A stretch of 5,690 bases of DNA, taken from contig DFWT01000277.1 of the NCBI GenBank assembly GCA_002381045.1, positions 1,270 to 6,959 of the forward strand, given 5' to 3'. Positions 1 to 5,590 of the stretch are shown here, piece by piece; position 1 is the stretch's first letter, and every line of letters begins with the position of its first letter. Below the pieces are notes generated by a model. It was not told the DNA's origin and searched no databases. It saw only the letters and a program-made list of their open reading frames with translations. Position numbers and translations under genes: made by a program. Source of the stretch: Rhodoferax sp. UBA4127 (GTDB lineage Bacteria > Pseudomonadota > Gammaproteobacteria > Burkholderiales > Burkholderiaceae_C).

Positions 1-547
1 GACCATCCCCGAGGAGCGCGGCAGCTTCCGGCGCTTTTGTGAGCTGATTGGTGACCTGCCCGCGTTTGGTGGTGCCAAGACCTTGCGCAATGTGACCGAG
101 TTCAACTACCGCGTAAGCGACGCCAACAAAGCCCACGTGTTTGTGGGTTTGACCACCGCAGCCAAAGGTGAATCCGGCAAGATTGCCGCGCATTTAACCA
201 AGCACCGATTTGACGCGTTGGACCTCACGCACGATGAACTGGCCAAAGAACACATCCGCCACATGGTGGGCGGCATCTCCACCCTGGCCCAAGACGAACG
301 CCTGCTGCGCTTTGTGTTCCCGGAGCGTCCCGGCGCGCTGATGAAGTTCCTGAGCCTGATGCGCCCGGGCTGGAACATCAGCTTGTTCCACTACCGCAAC
401 CAGGGCGCAGACTACGGCCGCATTTTGGTCGGCTTGCAGGTACCGGCCAAAGAGAACAAGGCGTTCGAGCAGTTCCTGAAGACGCTGGGCTACCCTTATG
501 TGGAAGAGACCAGCAACCCGGTGTACCAAATGTTTTTGCAGTCATGA
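1..547 (+). CDS. ilvA: Threonine dehydratase (biosynthetic, IlvA), C-terminal 181 residues, 5' truncated by window edge
   Basis: The open frame enters the window at base 2 with no start codon and ends at TGA 545-547. IlvA is a cytoplasmic PLP enzyme that deaminates threonine to 2-oxobutyrate, the committed step to isoleucine. Only the regulatory part is here. A first ACT-like unit begins with TIPEERGSFRRFCELIG and continues through VTEFNYR and HVFVGL. A second unit runs from LLRFVFPERPGALMKFL through NISLFHYRNQGADYGRILVGL. The repeated pattern (PERPG/PEERG, then an aromatic FNYR or FHYR strand, then a VGL strand) is the two-subdomain Thr_dehydrat_C arrangement of long IlvA proteins, where isoleucine and valine bind. 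The PLP-lysine catalytic domain lies upstream, outside the window. An in-frame TTG at 83 is internal, not a start. The stop overlaps the next gene's ATG (ATGA), which implies coupled translation. Confidence 0.95.
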   Translation, partial: TIPEERGSFRRFCELIGDLPAFGGAKTLRNVTEFNYRVSDANKAHVFVGLTTAAKGESGKIAAHLTKHRFDALDLTHDELAKEHIRHMVGGISTLAQDERLLRFVFPERPGALMKFLSLMRPGWNISLFHYRNQGADYGRILVGLQVPAKENKAFEQFLKTLGYPYVEETSNPVYQMFLQS

Positions 548-1452
548 GCACCTCTCTCGACGGCAAACTTGTGCTGGCGATTTCGAGTCGCGCCCTGTTT
601 GACTTCGAGGAAGAAAACGAGGTATTCGAGCAGGGCGATGACCGCGCCTACATGGCGCTGCAGTTGGAGAGGCTGGACGTTCCCGCCAAGCCTGGCGTGG
701 CGTTTTCTTTGGTTAAGAAACTGTTGACGTTTAACCAGAACGGCAATGCGGAAGCGCTTGCTCAGCCAGTTGAAGTGGTAATCCTGTCGCGCAACGACCC
801 GGTGTCAGGCATGCGGGTGTTTCGTTCGGCACAGGCCTATGGTCTGCCGATTGTGCGGGGCAGCTTCACCCGCGGCCAGTCGCCCTGGCGCTATCTGAAG
901 CCACTGCATGCCAACCTGTTTTTGAGCACGCATTTAAGTGATGTACGCGCCGCATTGGATGCAGGAGTGCCCGCCGCGCAGGTGTACCCGCATTCGGCCC
1001 ATGCCAGTGAAGCCCACCCGGCTGAAGTACGTATTGCCTTTGACGGCGATGCGGTGCTGTTCTCCGACGAGGCCGAGCGGGTTTACCAGGCCCAGGGGCT
1101 GGATGCCTTCCAGCGTCATGAAACAACCCACGCTCAACATCCTTTAGCCCCTGGCCCCTTTAAACCATTGATCAGTGCGCTACAAAGACTGCAGCAGTCC
1201 AGCACGGCGCAAATGCGCATCCGCACTGCCCTGGTAACGGCCCGCAGCGCGCCCGCCCACGAGCGGGCCATTCGCACCCTGATGGACTGGCATATCGAGG
1301 TAGACGAAGCCATGTTTTTGGGCGGCCTGGCCAAGGGTGAGTTCTTGCGCGAGTTTGAACCTGACTTCTTCTTTGACGACCAGACTGGCCACATTGAGTC
1401 AGCTGCGCAGCATGTGCCTGCCGGCCATGTGGCCAGTGGCGTGCGCAACTGA
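544..1452 (+). CDS. Cytosolic-type 5'-nucleotidase (cN-I / NT5C1-like family)
   Basis: A complete 302-residue cytoplasmic protein with no signal peptide, resembling the prokaryotic relatives of animal cytosolic 5'-nucleotidase I. Family members dephosphorylate nucleoside 5'-monophosphates, typically AMP. Visible family blocks are LAISSRALFDFEEENEVFE (11-29), a substrate-region stretch with GSFTRGQSPWRYLKPLHANLFLS (positions about 106-128), and the acidic block IAFDGDAVLFSDE (164-176), which I take as the metal/catalytic DxD. VTARSA (231-236), GGLAKGEFL (260-268) and FFFDDQ (275-280) follow. Length fits the family. ATG at 544 is chosen because it makes a 4-base ATGA overlap with ilvA. No good Shine-Dalgarno precedes it, as expected for translational coupling. 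The link with isoleucine synthesis is positional only. Exact substrate preference (AMP, IMP or pyrimidine nucleotides) cannot be told from the sequence. Confidence 0.9.
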   Translation: MSTSLDGKLVLAISSRALFDFEEENEVFEQGDDRAYMALQLERLDVPAKPGVAFSLVKKLLTFNQNGNAEALAQPVEVVILSRNDPVSGMRVFRSAQAYGLPIVRGSFTRGQSPWRYLKPLHANLFLSTHLSDVRAALDAGVPAAQVYPHSAHASEAHPAEVRIAFDGDAVLFSDEAERVYQAQGLDAFQRHETTHAQHPLAPGPFKPLISALQRLQQSSTAQMRIRTALVTARSAPAHERAIRTLMDWHIEVDEAMFLGGLAKGEFLREFEPDFFFDDQTGHIESAAQHVPAGHVASGVRN

Positions 1453-1473
1453 TTTGTGCCTTGGTACGCCCCG

Positions 1474-1977
1474 CTACATCTGCGGTTTCTCGGTCTTGTT
1501 GATTTTGGTGGGTGAGTAAGTGAGCACCTGTTCCACATTTACACCTTGCAGTCCGTTGGCGTTGTTGGGTGTCATCTCAGACTGGTTGCGTACCTGCTGT
1601 TGCACCTGCACGGCGGCCGCGCTGGCCTGCCACAGCAACTTCAAATGGTCCATCAAGAGTTTGGATATCGGCTCAGGCGGCGGAAACTCCACCTTTTCAG
1701 GTGCGGGCCGCTTGATGGTCCAGTCTTTCGGCGGAGCCGCGGCATCTGCACCCTTGCGCGTGGGATCAGACACGCTGGCGTAAACGCCCTCCCCCACATT
1801 TGGCTTGTCGGCAGTATTGATCTTGTTCACCACGCTCGGCGTCGATTCGACCACCGGTGCGCTTTGGGCACTGGGGTTAACAGGCGCTACCGGCACAACT
1901 TTCCCCGTGGCGAGCGAAGCCGACTCTACGGCAACGGGCCGTAAATTCTGAATTCGATCAATGGATGGCAGTTGCAT
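1474..1977 (-). CDS. Pro/Ala/Val-rich protein of unknown function with a sigma-28-type promoter
   Basis: I do not recognise this 167-residue protein. It has no signal peptide, membrane segment or cysteine. Residues 1-100 are rich in Pro, Ala, Val and Ser and look disordered (for example VVPVAPVNPSAQSAPVV). Residues 101-135 look like one amphipathic helix (PISKLLMDHLKLLWQASAAA followed by a Gln-rich stretch). The tail to 167 is polar and probably flexible. ATG at 1977-1975 is the only upstream start, because an in-frame TAA lies at 1986-1984. No Shine-Dalgarno sits at the usual distance. A GGAGG at 2017-2013 is about 35 nt upstream and too far for ordinary use. A near-consensus flagellar sigma-28 promoter precedes the gene, so I infer a motility- or chemotaxis-linked role. 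It shows none of the C-terminal motifs I associate with FlaG. It converges on the nucleotidase gene with 21 bp between stops. Confidence 0.75.
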   Translation of the reverse strand: MQLPSIDRIQNLRPVAVESASLATGKVVPVAPVNPSAQSAPVVESTPSVVNKINTADKPNVGEGVYASVSDPTRKGADAAAPPKDWTIKRPAPEKVEFPPPEPISKLLMDHLKLLWQASAAAVQVQQQVRNQSEMTPNNANGLQGVNVEQVLTYSPTKINKTEKPQM

Positions 1978-2030
1978 GGTGTGTTAGGCGGCAGATTGGG
2001 TCTGGGGTCTTTCCTCCGTTCGTACGGTTG

Positions 2031-2057
2031 TTAACGGCAGAAATGCAGGGTTATTTA
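2031..2057 (-). promoter_or_regulatory. Putative sigma-28 (FliA) promoter for the 1474-1977 gene
   Basis: Reading the minus strand, TAAA (2057-2054) is followed by exactly 15 nt and then GCCGTTAA (2038-2031). The enterobacterial sigma-28 consensus is TAAA-N15-GCCGATAA, so all four -35 core bases, the spacing, and seven of eight -10 bases match. An A/T-rich tract lies just upstream (about 2061-2092) and could act as an UP-like element. The expected transcription start is near 2024, giving a leader of about 47 nt to the ATG. This is a motif match by eye; no genome-wide scoring was done. Confidence 0.65.
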
Positions 2058-2108
2058 GGCCTATTTCTAAACTATTTTGGAATTTTTTAGATCTGGACCC
2101 ACAAAGTC

Positions 2109-2195
2109 GCCTGTCTGGCATAACTCGACAAGCAGTCTCACACCTCCGATCAACCTTGCGCTACGTATTGGAAGCAGGGCTGTTATCAGACAGGC
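2109..2195. repeat. Long-range inverted repeat, 14 bp stem with 2-nt bulge, possible structured RNA
   Basis: The arm GCCTGTCTG (2109-2117), two unpaired bases GC (2118-2119), then ATAAC (2120-2124) are complementary to the contiguous arm GTTATCAGACAGGC (2182-2195). This gives 14 Watson-Crick pairs closing a loop of about 57 nt, in a region without a gene. It could be the closing stem of a small RNA, a remnant of a mobile element's ends, or chance. I see no convincing promoter or terminator framing it on either strand, and it does not read like a 6S or tRNA. Confidence 0.4.
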
Positions 2196-2277
2196 AATCG
2201 CTGGTCACCGAAAACGTTTTGTGTTCAGCGGCCGATCAAAGAGTGATCAAGTAGATGTCGTCCAGGTGTTTTGAAAG

Positions 2278-2317
2278 AGCATGCCGTCGGGAGCATGCTT
2301 GGCTGCCCAGCCAAGCA
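2278..2317 (-). terminator. Two overlapping hairpins downstream of the small coiled-coil ORF, possible terminator
   Basis: TGCTTGGCTG (2296-2305) and CAGCCAAGCA (2308-2317) form a perfect 10 bp inverted repeat around two bases. A second hairpin pairs AGCATGC (2278-2284) with GCATGCT (2293-2299) around 8 nt. The two share bases 2296-2299, so they cannot both form fully. On the minus strand they directly follow the stop of the 2319-2522 ORF, and the run CTCTTTC follows the distal hairpin. The U-tract is weak, so termination efficiency is uncertain. Confidence 0.5.
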
Positions 2318-2318
2318 C

Positions 2319-2522
2319 CTAAATCATCAGATGTACAAAATCCGATGTCGCGTCTTCAAGCTGATGCAGTTGGTCGCGGGCTTGCGCCAGCTCAAGCTTG
2401 AGCCGCGTTATCTCGGCTTGGGCGTATTCGTAATCGCGGCGCAACGCACTCGCTTTAGCATTTGCCAAGCCGGATGCGGGGGCGGGCACACTCAACCTAA
2501 TCGAACTGTTGCGGTGTTGCAT
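2319..2522 (-). CDS. Small putative coiled-coil protein of unknown function (67 aa)
   Basis: I do not recognise a family. The first ~20 residues are polar, with Pro, Ala and Ser (RLSVPAPASGLANAK). From about residue 24 a single amphipathic, heptad-like helix runs through RRDYEYAQAEITRLKLELAQ and ARDQLHQLEDATSDF, with Leu/Ile/Ala at spaced positions typical of a short coiled coil. No signal peptide or membrane segment is seen. I chose the ATG at 2522-2520. AGGGTG lies about 10 nt upstream as a weak Shine-Dalgarno, and longer starts (ATG 2558, TTG 2597) run back into the upstream terminator. It sits between an upstream intrinsic terminator and downstream hairpins, so it may be its own transcription unit. 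A chance open frame remains possible; the regular helix pattern is the main argument for it. Confidence 0.5.
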   Translation of the reverse strand: MQHRNSSIRLSVPAPASGLANAKASALRRDYEYAQAEITRLKLELAQARDQLHQLEDATSDFVHLMI

Positions 2523-2572
2523 GATAGTGACGCACCCTAAACGGGCCCTCAAAAGCATCTCGCTACGCCCAA

Positions 2573-2586
2573 GCGCTCGCGAGCGC
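2573..2586. repeat. 14-base perfect palindrome GCGCTCGCGAGCGC
   Basis: A perfect self-complementary 14-mer lies directly beyond the T-tract of the intrinsic terminator at 2587-2613 and about 50 bp upstream of the small coiled-coil ORF. It could be an operator-like site, a second hairpin stabilising termination, or a chance GC-rich palindrome. Confidence 0.4.
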
Positions 2587-2613
2587 ACAAAAAACAATGC
2601 CCGTTCCGGGCAT
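2587..2613 (-). terminator. Intrinsic terminator of the PsiF-repeat gene
   Basis: On the minus strand, 14 nt after the stop codon of the 2628-2861 gene, ATGCCCG (2613-2607) pairs with CGGGCAT (2603-2597) around a three-base loop. The run TTGTTTTTTG follows immediately. This is a textbook Rho-independent terminator. On the plus strand the same stem is followed after a few bases by TTTTTGTTT, so it could work weakly both ways. Confidence 0.85.
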
Positions 2614-2627
2614 AAACCGGTTTTTGT

Positions 2628-2861
2628 TTACTTGGCAGGAGCGGGGGCAGGCTTGGCATCCGGGTTAATGCAAGTCACCAAAAATTGTTTGCGTTCAGCA
2701 CCCGCAAGTTTCTTCAAAGCAGCCTGCTGCTGGCATTGCAGCGAAATGCTGCGAGACTGCTTCTGTGCGCTGGCTGCGGAGGTAGCCGCTGGGGCAGCTT
2801 CTTGGGCCAGCACCACCACAGGCGACAACAGGCTAGCGGCAATCAAAATCGTTTTCATCAT
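2628..2861 (-). CDS. Small secreted protein with one PsiF-type repeat
   Basis: A 77-residue precursor. Residues 1-19 (MMKTILIAASLLSPVVVLA) are a signal peptide with a likely cut after VLA, giving a small periplasmic or secreted product. After an Ala/Ser linker, residues 43-64 read CQQQAALKKLAGAERKQFLV then TC. This matches the PsiF repeat as I recall it from E. coli PsiF: C-x-QQA, a basic/Gly segment, then a second Cys 21 residues after the first. The Cys pair (43, 64) probably forms a disulfide. E. coli PsiF has two such repeats and this protein has one, ending in a PAPAPAK tail. PsiF is named for induction by phosphate starvation and its molecular function is unknown. The ATG at 2861 is preferred over ATG 2858 and the TTG at 3008 because AAAGGA lies 7 nt upstream. 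A strong intrinsic terminator follows. Confidence 0.8.
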   Translation of the reverse strand: MMKTILIAASLLSPVVVLAQEAAPAATSAASAQKQSRSISLQCQQQAALKKLAGAERKQFLVTCINPDAKPAPAPAK

Positions 2862-3015
2862 GGTAATTTCCTTTAAGGTGTAGCCTTGGTTTACAAATTC
2901 AGCAGCGGACGGGCTTTCGCCAGCAGCGGTTCGGGACTTGGAGAGACTCTCAATGCACACCCAAAATAGAACGGGTGCAACAAATAAAAAAATGACGGGA
3001 TATCGCAATTAGGCT
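2862..3015. other. Spacer between the cytochrome-fusion gene and the PsiF-repeat gene
   Basis: This minus-strand leader of the PsiF-repeat gene has a T-rich tract (about 2985-2995, TTTTTTTATTTG in minus reading), a small CACCC/GGGTG inverted repeat (about 2959-2978) and the palindrome GAGAGACTCTC (2941-2951). CCGTCAT just before the T-tract resembles one half of an enterobacterial Pho box, but the second half is not convincing. No clear -35/-10 pair was found, though a promoter is expected here if the gene is independent of the operon upstream. Confidence 0.4.
2869..2874 (-). promoter_or_regulatory. Ribosome binding site AAAGGA of the PsiF-repeat gene
   Basis: AAAGGA on the minus strand lies 7 nt before the first of two tandem ATG codons (2861-2859, 2858-2856). 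It fixes the start and rules out the longer frame beginning at TTG 3008, which has no such site. Confidence 0.75.
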
Positions 3016-4890
3016 TCATGGAATGACCCAATCCGAATCAGCAACCACAGCAGGCAACCCTTGAGCGCCTGCGAAACGCACCACGTAAGCCCCCTTGGAG
3101 GCAAAACGCTGACCTTGTGCCAAACTCAATCGTGGGTAAACCGTCGTGCCCTCGCGCTTATTGGCTGCGGGCACGGGCGATCCGGGCACCGGGCGAGGAA
3201 TTTTCATGTTCTCGGGTAGCTTCATTCGAGCCATAGCGCCTTGTGCGCCACCGACGCCCCCTTTGTGAAACCGCAATGTCGTGAGTTCACGTGTTTCATC
3301 TTCAGCTTTCGCACCTTCACGCTGACTCAAGGTGGCCTCGGCACGGTCTATCAGGTAGTCGCTATGCATGTTGTCGAGCATGTCAGTCAATGTATCGCTC
3401 AGGTAACTCAGCGCAAAATAGACCTCTGACTGCATGAACTCTTCGCGCATACCGATCTTGCCAGCTTGTAACCAAGCAGACAAATAATACAAATCGGCGG
3501 CCCGTTTTTCGGGCAATTGATAGGGATAAAGCATACGGGTGGCCAGCTTCCAATCGGACGGCAGTGCCGCATGTTCAGCGCCTCCCATGCGCCCAGATAC
3601 AAACACTGCGCCCTTAGGCACTGGTACTGCCTGAAGGGCTGGCATATCGGCTTGCGGCCACCACAACATCAACGCATCACGCGAACCCAGACCAGCCAAG
3701 GCGCGCTTCATGGTGGCAGGATCTGTGGCTTCCACGCGCTTTGTATCCACCCGAACACCGGGTGTGGCTGCACCGAGCAGGCTTTGCAAACGTTGTGCAC
3801 CCTCAATACCGGCGGCATCACCCCGATGCAATTGCACCACACGCGCTGGTCTGTTCTCTTTCAGATACAACGTCAGCACCTCAGCCTCGACACCAACACC
3901 CTGCGAAAAATACAAGGAATAAAAATCATTATTGGCCCGCTTTGGCGTCGCATCCACACTCGGGAACCAACACGGCACGCGTTGGTTTTCACAGAATTCA
4001 TGCACTGGTGCCCATTGACCGGCGCCAAAACCAGAAACCAGGGCGAACACCGGTTGTGCTCGGTAGCGCTCGGCAAGTTGCGCGCCCCAGGTATGCGGCG
4101 CACCCTGCAACTCCCAGACCTGCAAGTCCCAGTACCGGTTGGTATTGAGCATCATCTCGGCAGCACTGCTCATGGTCCGCATGCCGGGTGCAAAATTGCC
4201 ATTCTTCTGATTCACCGCCGCCTTGAGGGTTTGCAGAAACACTTCTTTGCGCTGCGGACTCACATCTGGGGTGATCACGGTAGCCAAGTGCACGGTGTGA
4301 GCCTCCACACCCGGTGACCAACTAACCGACAGCGTACGCAGATAGGATGTCAGGCCGCGAATTTCAGCATCACTGAAATCAAACCGGGGCATGATCGGAC
4401 TAAGTTCGCGTCCGGTCACATGTTTGCCTTCGCGGACAGCCGCGCCAAAAGTATCGTCAGTCAGCGGTTCGTGGCGCTGGTTGAAGTTCTTCACAGTCCG
4501 AAAATTCATGGACACGATGGCCCGTGGATCATCGCTAAAAATAAAACGACCAGCAATGGGTGGCACGTTGTCGGTGCCCTCCACTGCCCCTAGCCCACTG
4601 CGCCTGTGGCAAGTCTTGCAAACCACATCTCCGCCGTGGGCCTCAGCACCACCAAAGCGCACACCCGTGATGGGCTTGCCGTTGGCACCGATTCCCTCAT
4701 GGTAGATCCGCCGTCCGAGTTCTATCTCTTCAGGCGTTCCAACAACGGCGAGCGCCTTCTCAGCGCCCGGAGGGCCCGTGCGGGCAGTCATACCCGGCAT
4801 GACCGGGGTCGCGGCGAAAACAGACGCAATCAGGCCCGCAGCAAAGTAGCCGCAAACCAAAACACGCCGAATTGCCGCATGTGCTTTCAT
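3016..4890 (-). CDS. Exported fusion of mono-heme cytochrome c and type 1 periplasmic-binding-protein-like domain
   Basis: A 624-residue protein. Residues 1-26 are a signal peptide (basic MKAHAAIRR, hydrophobic core, VFA cut site), so it acts in the periplasm. Residues about 53-190 form a class I cytochrome c domain. CKTCH (91-95) binds heme, followed by RRSGLGAVEG, and Met167 in PIMPRFDFSDAEIRGLTSYL is the likely sixth ligand. From about 198 (HLATVITPDVSPQRKEVFL) to about 500 the pattern is that of ABC-type amino-acid receptor/substrate-binding proteins: VFALVSGFGAGQWAPV, VPCWFPSVDATP, ARVVQLHRGDAAGIEGAQRL. Cys300 and Cys307 could form a disulfide. The last ~110 residues are an extension with YPRLSLAQGQRFASKGAYVV, a segment I associate with this fusion family. 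No permease or ATPase genes are adjacent, so transport is not implied; ligand-dependent electron transfer or sensing is inference. The start ATG overlaps the FKBP stop (ATGA). A T-tract follows the stop, but no good stem precedes it. Confidence 0.88.
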   Translation of the reverse strand: MKAHAAIRRVLVCGYFAAGLIASVFAATPVMPGMTARTGPPGAEKALAVVGTPEEIELGRRIYHEGIGANGKPITGVRFGGAEAHGGDVVCKTCHRRSGLGAVEGTDNVPPIAGRFIFSDDPRAIVSMNFRTVKNFNQRHEPLTDDTFGAAVREGKHVTGRELSPIMPRFDFSDAEIRGLTSYLRTLSVSWSPGVEAHTVHLATVITPDVSPQRKEVFLQTLKAAVNQKNGNFAPGMRTMSSAAEMMLNTNRYWDLQVWELQGAPHTWGAQLAERYRAQPVFALVSGFGAGQWAPVHEFCENQRVPCWFPSVDATPKRANNDFYSLYFSQGVGVEAEVLTLYLKENRPARVVQLHRGDAAGIEGAQRLQSLLGAATPGVRVDTKRVEATDPATMKRALAGLGSRDALMLWWPQADMPALQAVPVPKGAVFVSGRMGGAEHAALPSDWKLATRMLYPYQLPEKRAADLYYLSAWLQAGKIGMREEFMQSEVYFALSYLSDTLTDMLDNMHSDYLIDRAEATLSQREGAKAEDETRELTTLRFHKGGVGGAQGAMARMKLPENMKIPRPVPGSPVPAANKREGTTVYPRLSLAQGQRFASKGAYVVRFAGAQGLPAVVADSDWVIP

Positions 4891-5582
4891 TTCTTTATTT
4901 CAAGCAGTTCAACTTCATACACCAAGGTTTCGTTGGGGCCAATCACGCCACCCACGCCCCGTTCGCCATAGGCCAGCGGAGAAGGCACCACGATCTGCCA
5001 TTTGGAACCCACTGGCATCTGCTTGAGCGCCTCCCGAAAGCCCATGATGACCTGGCTGACCCGCAAAGTCGAGGTCTTGCCCGCCAAAGTACCGTCAAAC
5101 TCGACCCCGTCGATGTTGGTTCCACGGTAACGGGTGACCACGGCATCCGTCTCAACCGGCTTGTCGCCGCTGCCAGGAGTCAGTACCTGGACGGCCACAC
5201 CATTTTTCAGGGTCAAAACACCAGGTTTTTGCTTGAAAGTGGCCAAGTACTCCACACCACGCTTGCGATTCTTGTCAGCCAATTCGCGCTGGTTGGCAGC
5301 CATGGTGCGCCGTAATTCGGTCTGCAACTGGTTCATCGATGTGGTGATTTGCTTCTCGGTCATCAGCAAGGGCTTGCCGGCCAGGGCGTCACGCATGCCC
5401 TGGACCATCAGCTCAATGTCAAACGCCACGTCGTTCTTGGTGAAGTTGCGAACCGCTGACACACCGGTGGCATAACTCAGCTGCTCCTTGGGCGCAGTCA
5501 GGGTGGGTGCGGCGGTTTGGGCAACCGCCTGCACCGCCCACAGGCCAAGCCCGCAGAGAGTGAGGGTTCTACTGACTAACAC
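4887..5582 (-). CDS. Periplasmic FKBP-type peptidyl-prolyl cis-trans isomerase
   Basis: A 231-residue protein that catalyses cis-trans isomerisation of Xaa-Pro bonds and aids folding. Residues 1-21 are a signal peptide (hydrophobic core LCGLGLWAVQAV, cut near AVA). Residues about 32-120 resemble the helical FKBP N-terminal dimerisation domain (LSYATGVSAVRNF, MRDALAGKPLLMTEKQI). Residues about 145-228 are the catalytic FKBP fold (VVTRYRG, GVEFDGTL, VIMGFREALKQMPVGSKWQI, LAYGERGVGG, IGPNETLVYEVELLEI). The usual VIPGW of the active-site floor reads VIMGF (178-182), so the conserved Trp is Phe, which may alter substrate preference or activity. The start is GTG (5582-5580), with AAAAGGAG 8 nt upstream; no in-frame ATG fits. 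Its stop overlaps the cytochrome fusion gene's start (ATGA), so the two are probably co-translated. It may help fold that exported heme protein, which is inference from linkage. Confidence 0.92.
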   Translation of the reverse strand: MLVSRTLTLCGLGLWAVQAVAQTAAPTLTAPKEQLSYATGVSAVRNFTKNDVAFDIELMVQGMRDALAGKPLLMTEKQITTSMNQLQTELRRTMAANQRELADKNRKRGVEYLATFKQKPGVLTLKNGVAVQVLTPGSGDKPVETDAVVTRYRGTNIDGVEFDGTLAGKTSTLRVSQVIMGFREALKQMPVGSKWQIVVPSPLAYGERGVGGVIGPNETLVYEVELLEIKK

Positions 5583-5590
5583 GTATGAGT

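Larger units (their letters stand above)
1978..2318. other. Gene-free stretch between two minus-strand genes
   Basis: No convincing coding sequence lies here on either strand. From right to left it holds the paired hairpins at 2278-2317, two GATCAA boxes 11 bp apart (2234-2239 and 2245-2250) with a further copy at 2148-2153, and the 10-base palindrome AAAACGTTTT (2211-2220). It then holds the long-range inverted repeat 2109-2195, an A/T-rich tract (2061-2092) with TCTAAA/TTTAGA arms at 2066-2071 and 2086-2091, the sigma-28-like promoter, and the 5' leader of the 1474-1977 gene. A 65-codon plus-strand frame (2077-2274) and a roughly 45-codon minus-strand frame have no credible start or family signature. 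Confidence 0.6.

Noticed and set aside
1453..1473. Bidirectional terminator in the 21 bp convergent gap
   Set aside because: No inverted repeat or T-tract is visible. Termination may be Rho-dependent or occur within the opposing gene.
1546..1944. Plus-strand frame opposite the 1474-1977 gene
   Set aside because: Its composition is atypical and motif-free. The minus-strand frame has coherent low-complexity and helical sections plus a promoter.
2077..2274. Short frames in the gene-free region (65 codons plus strand; about 45 codons minus strand ending near 2070)
   Set aside because: No start with a ribosome binding site and no recognisable family. They are more likely chance frames or an unrecognisable remnant.
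2109..2310. 6S RNA or tRNA in the gene-free region
   Set aside because: There is no tRNA cloverleaf and no extended rod with a central bubble as in 6S; only the single long-range stem was found.
2523..2597. Longer form of the small coiled-coil ORF from TTG 2597 or ATG 2558
   Set aside because: The TTG lies within the terminator stem and T-tract of the upstream gene, and the ATG at 2558 lacks a convincing ribosome binding site.
2862..3008. N-terminal extension of the PsiF-repeat ORF from TTG 3008 (hydrophobic MRYPVIFLFVAPVLFWV)
   Set aside because: The TTG has no ribosome binding site, while an internal ATG has AAAGGA at 7 nt and begins a proper signal peptide.
2978..3018. Intrinsic terminator after the cytochrome-fusion gene
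   Set aside because: A T-tract is present, but I could not find a stable GC-rich stem directly before it.
3517..4317. 266-codon plus-strand open frame opposite the cytochrome-fusion gene
   Set aside because: The translation is rich in His, Cys, Arg and Trp without family motifs; it mirrors the codon bias of the real minus-strand gene.
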